From Flaviflagellibacter deserti (GTDB taxonomy: Bacteria; Pseudomonadota; Alphaproteobacteria; Rhizobiales; Methylopilaceae), in the NCBI RefSeq assembly GCF_042652085.1, contig NZ_JBHSJF010000006.1:1612001-1676000 (forward strand): a stretch of 64,000 nucleotides of DNA, read 5' to 3'. Both the position numbers and the translations under genes were made by a program. Positions 61,384 through 64,000 of this stretch are shown piece by piece (positions within the stretch are counted from its first letter, which is position 1; each line of letters begins with the position of its first letter). The notes below the pieces were generated by a model. The model ran no database searches. It was given only the letters and a program-made list of their open reading frames with translations, and was not told the origin of the DNA.

Positions 61384-62110
61384 ACGCGTGGGTGATGCCG
61401 AACTTCATGCGTATGTCGACGGTCAGCTCGATGTCGCGGGCCGGCTCGAGGTCGAGGACCATTTGTCCCGGCATCCGGAACTCGCCGCCCGCGTGATGTC
61501 CGACATGCGGGCGCGCGATGCGCTCCGCCTGGCCTTCACCAACCAGCGTACGGTGGTCGAGCCGCGCAACATCGTGGCCGCCGACCGTCTGTCGAAGGCT
61601 CTGAACTTCCGTCGTTTCGCGGTTCCGCTGCAGCGCCTCGCAGCGGCGGTTGCCATATTCGCGCTCGGATGGAGCGCGCATACCGGCTGGACCGAGTTGA
61701 AGAAGCCGTCGGCGCAGACCGTCAGCACGCAGTCGTCGAGCTCCGTCACTCCCGCCGCGCATGGCCTCAACCACGTCGCGATGAGCTTCGACCCGGCCAA
61801 GCTGGGCCAGGCGCTCGACGTGAAGCTGCCGCGCGTGCCGGCCGGCTGGAAGGTCGTCGGCGCCGAGATCGTCCAGTCCGGTGGCGGCACCGGGGTGCAG
61901 ATGACCTTCGAGACGCCCGAGTTCGGCCGGCTGTCCCTGCTGGCCCGCCATACCCGTGACGTCGGCATCGTGCTGCCGACGATCGCGAAGAACACCGCAG
62001 AACCCACCGCTTACTGGCAGCTCGTATCCGACACCTACGCGCTGACCGCAGATCTTCCTCGACAGCCGCTGGAATTCGCGGCGCTCGAGCTTTTCCAGAC
62101 GCTCTACTGA
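61370..62110 (+). CDS. Anti-sigma factor, single membrane span
   Basis: 246 aa from ATG 61370 behind GGAGG. The N-terminus (DAELHAYVDGQLDVAGRLEVEDHLSRHPELAARV) is typical of anti-sigma factors next to ECF genes, but lacks a clear HxxxCxxC zinc site. One span lies near 90-108 (LAAAVAIFALGWSAHTGW), placing the rest in the periplasm. It probably holds the cognate sigma factor inactive. Confidence 0.86.
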   Translation: MTSVERVGDAELHAYVDGQLDVAGRLEVEDHLSRHPELAARVMSDMRARDALRLAFTNQRTVVEPRNIVAADRLSKALNFRRFAVPLQRLAAAVAIFALGWSAHTGWTELKKPSAQTVSTQSSSSVTPAAHGLNHVAMSFDPAKLGQALDVKLPRVPAGWKVVGAEIVQSGGGTGVQMTFETPEFGRLSLLARHTRDVGIVLPTIAKNTAEPTAYWQLVSDTYALTADLPRQPLEFAALELFQTLY

Positions 62111-62178
62111 GCTTCCAAGACCAATAAGCCGGCCACAGAGCGCGGCATTTCCGCATCCCAAGACTAGGAGAAACGTCC

Positions 62179-63507
62179 GTGAGTGAAAAATCCGATCCCT
62201 CTCTGCGCCCGCAGGTGTCCGAAAGCACCCGCTGGCTCCAGCTCGTCGTCGGCGTCGTCTGCATGATCGCGACGGCCAACATTCAGTACGCCTGGACCCT
62301 CTTCGTTCCTGAAATCCAGCAGACCTTCGGCTGGGAACGTGCATCGATCCAGATCGCGTTCACGATCTTCGTGCTCGTCCAGACCTGGCTCGCGCCGATC
62401 GAAGGCTTTTTCATCGACAAGTTCGGCCCCCGCCTGATGGTCGCCTTCGGCGCCATCTTCATCGGCGCGGCCTGGATCATCAACTCGCAGGCGACCAGCC
62501 TGTTCGGCTTCTATGTCGGCGCCGCCATCGGCGGTATCGGCGTGGGCTCGATCTACGCGACCTGCATCAACAACGCGCTCAAGTGGTTCCCGGATCGCCG
62601 CGGTCTCGCCGTTGGCCTCACGGCGGGCGGCTACGGCGCGGGTTCGGCCGCGACCATCCTGCCCATCGCGGCGATGATCGAGTCGTCGGGCTTCCAGGAA
62701 ACCTTCCTGTTCTTCGGCCTGCTCCAGGGCGGTCTTGCCTTCGTGGCGGCCTGGTTCCTGCGTTCGCCGGCCAAGTCCGAGGTCAAGACCTCGACCTCGC
62801 TCGCCCAGAGCCGTCGTGACTACACGCTGAAGGAGGCCCTGAACACGAAGCTGTTCTGGCTCATGTTCTTCATGTTCATCTGCGTCGTCACCGGCGGCAT
62901 GATGGCAGTGGCCCAGCTCGGCGTCATCGCGCAGGACCTCGGCGTGAAGGAATTCGAAGTCAACATGTACTTCTTCACGATGGCTGCCCTGCCGCTCGCT
63001 CTGATGCTCGACCGCGTCATGAACGGCATCTCGCGTCCGCTGTTCGGCTGGATCTCGGACAATATCGGCCGTGAGAAGACCATGGTGATCGCCTTCACGC
63101 TCGAAGGCATCGGCATCATCGCGCTCGGCTATTTCGGCTCGAACCCGTGGGCGTTCCTGCTCCTGTCGGGTCTCGTGTTCCTGGCCTGGGGCGAGGTCTA
63201 CTCGCTGTTCTCGGCGCTGGCGGGCGACGCCTTCGGCACCAAGCACATCGGCAAGATCTACGGCGTGCTCTACACCGCCAAGGGTATCGGCGCGCTGTTC
63301 GTTCCGGTCGGCAACCTGCTGATGGAAGCGACCGGCACCTGGTCGACCGTGCTCTACACCGTCGCCTGTATGGACCTGCTCGCAGCGTTCCTGGCGATCG
63401 TAGCGCTCCGTCCGACCCTTGCGGCGCATGTCGCAAGGTCGGCCGCCTCGGTGAAGACTACCAAGACCGACGATATCGCCGACGCCTCGGCGGCGCCGGC
63501 CCACTGA
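62179..63507 (+). CDS. MFS transporter, oxalate/formate antiporter (OxlT-like)
   Basis: 442 aa from GTG 62179, about 12 spans. The opening WLQLVVGVVCMIATANIQYAWTLFVPEIQQTFGW and FFIDKFGPRLMVAFGAIFIGAAWIINS, IGGIGVGSIYATCINNALKWFPDRRGLAVGLTAGGYGAGSA are characteristic of the OxlT group. It would exchange oxalate and formate, or import a related acid, across the inner membrane. It follows the ECF/anti-sigma pair by 68 bp. No oxalate-decarboxylation gene is in the window; the formate dehydrogenase is 26 kb away. Confidence 0.88.
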   Translation: MSEKSDPSLRPQVSESTRWLQLVVGVVCMIATANIQYAWTLFVPEIQQTFGWERASIQIAFTIFVLVQTWLAPIEGFFIDKFGPRLMVAFGAIFIGAAWIINSQATSLFGFYVGAAIGGIGVGSIYATCINNALKWFPDRRGLAVGLTAGGYGAGSAATILPIAAMIESSGFQETFLFFGLLQGGLAFVAAWFLRSPAKSEVKTSTSLAQSRRDYTLKEALNTKLFWLMFFMFICVVTGGMMAVAQLGVIAQDLGVKEFEVNMYFFTMAALPLALMLDRVMNGISRPLFGWISDNIGREKTMVIAFTLEGIGIIALGYFGSNPWAFLLLSGLVFLAWGEVYSLFSALAGDAFGTKHIGKIYGVLYTAKGIGALFVPVGNLLMEATGTWSTVLYTVACMDLLAAFLAIVALRPTLAAHVARSAASVKTTKTDDIADASAAPAH

Positions 63508-63606
63508 TCCTGAGCTTGGGGCCGGCATCCGTGCCGGTCCCAGACCTCGCGGTCCTTGTGCCGCGTTTCCTCCCTCGTCTTATCCTCCCCGGACGACGAG
63601 TTCCTC

Positions 63607-63643
63607 AAGGCAGGCTTCCCTCGCGGGAACGCCTGCCTTTTTT
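63607..63643 (+). terminator. Rho-independent terminator
   Basis: AAGGCAGGC pairs with GCCTGCCTT (63607-63615, 63631-63639), enclosing an inner TTCCC-TCGC-GGGAA hairpin, and is followed by a T run. It lies 100 bp after the transporter gene and ends its transcript. A second GC-rich hairpin (GGGGCCGGCA / TGCCGGTCCC) sits at 63518-63541. Confidence 0.85.
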
Positions 63644-63677
63644 CTTTGTTACCGCCTCGGCTAAGGTCCGCGCTGAC

Positions 63678-64000
63678 ATGCCGGAACGGAGATTGGCTCT
63701 CGTTCCTGCCTGTACGGACGATCTAGAACGGCTTCTGCCTCTCGCGCGCGCCTTCGATGACGAAGACGGCCATCCGCTCTCCGACCCAGGTGCCCGAGCC
63801 CTCGGCCAATTGCTCGGCGATCCTGCGCTCGGAGCGGCCTTCCTGATAAGGCGGGAGACCGAAACCGTCGGCTATGCGGTTCTCTGCTTCGGCTATTGAT
63901 AGAATGGGGGGCCCGGGAGGCGTTTGTCGACGACTTCTACATCCGGCCAGACCATCGAAATTCGGGCTTCCGCGAGACCGCTTTGCGGCTGCTCGGGGGA
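63678..64000 (+). pseudogene. GNAT acetyltransferase gene with an apparent frameshift (runs off window)
   Basis: The first frame from ATG 63678 encodes 73 aa of an acetyltransferase N-terminus (MPERRLALVPACTDDLERLLPL, LIRRETETVGYAVLCFGY) and stops at 63897. The next frame, from ATA 63899, continues without interruption as IEWGAREAFVDDFYIRPDHRNSGFRETALRLLG, the rest of a GNAT domain. A single missing base near 63897 would restore one frame, so this is either a true frameshift or a sequencing error. The end lies outside the window. Confidence 0.75.

Overview
The window is a GC-rich chromosomal stretch from an alphaproteobacterium, most likely of the order Hyphomicrobiales (Rhizobiales). Supporting this are the dnaG-rpoD pair with a primase lacking most zinc ligands, alphaproteobacterial EcfG-type promoters (GGAAC-N16-CGTT), long palindromic repeats of the kind common in this order, and the NAD-dependent formate dehydrogenase and oxalate/formate transporter typical of its methylotrophic or soil members. 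I cannot name the genus. I see no phage, IS element, rRNA or CRISPR array. One tRNA is present.

Layout. 1-7201: an amine catabolism cluster (class I glutamine amidotransferase, Fe-type alcohol dehydrogenase, aldehyde dehydrogenase, glutamine-synthetase-like ligase, ethanolamine-type permease) with a divergent RpiR regulator. It fits a gamma-glutamylated route for ethanolamine or a similar amino alcohol. 7205-14215: a PAP2 phosphatase, then a periplasmic iron/copper operon (two imelysins, multicopper oxidase, di-haem protein, DUF1513). 14340-14540: an AT-rich control region. 14638-26417: a urea uptake and urease operon, urtABCDE-ureD-ureAB(fused)-GFA-ureC-DUF6314-ureEFG, behind a consensus sigma-54 promoter and containing two large palindromic repeats that sit on the ribosome binding sites of urtE and ureF. 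26492-35301: mixed single genes, including a glycosyltransferase-like protein, an epoxide hydrolase-like protein, tRNA-CAU, a haem-c-linked class III cyclase, panD, a RecD-like helicase and an HPP-CBS protein.

35325-46462: formate dehydrogenase with a LysR gene and operator-like dyads, patatin, an rRNA/tRNA methyltransferase, an L,D-transpeptidase, small membrane proteins, and rpoD and dnaG. 46532-50109: a hypothetical protein, then a polar amino acid ABC transporter whose ATPase gene seems to start at CTG. 50226-56657: cspA, a TetR regulator, a homocysteine methyltransferase-like protein, a serine hydrolase, an MltB-like transglycosylase, and a YCII-ECF42 sigma pair behind a motif matching the ECF42 promoter. 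56654-64000: a diguanylate cyclase, a CsbD-TGase pair under facing EcfG-type promoters, a second TGase, an ECF/anti-sigma pair, an OxlT-type transporter, and a frameshifted acetyltransferase at the right edge.

Recurring themes are nitrogen scavenging from urea and amino alcohols, one-carbon (formate/oxalate) handling, several alternative sigma circuits, and tight packing. Same-strand genes often overlap as ATGA, and three convergent pairs share exactly one CTAG between their two stop codons. Function assignments rest on reading motifs by eye; no search was run.
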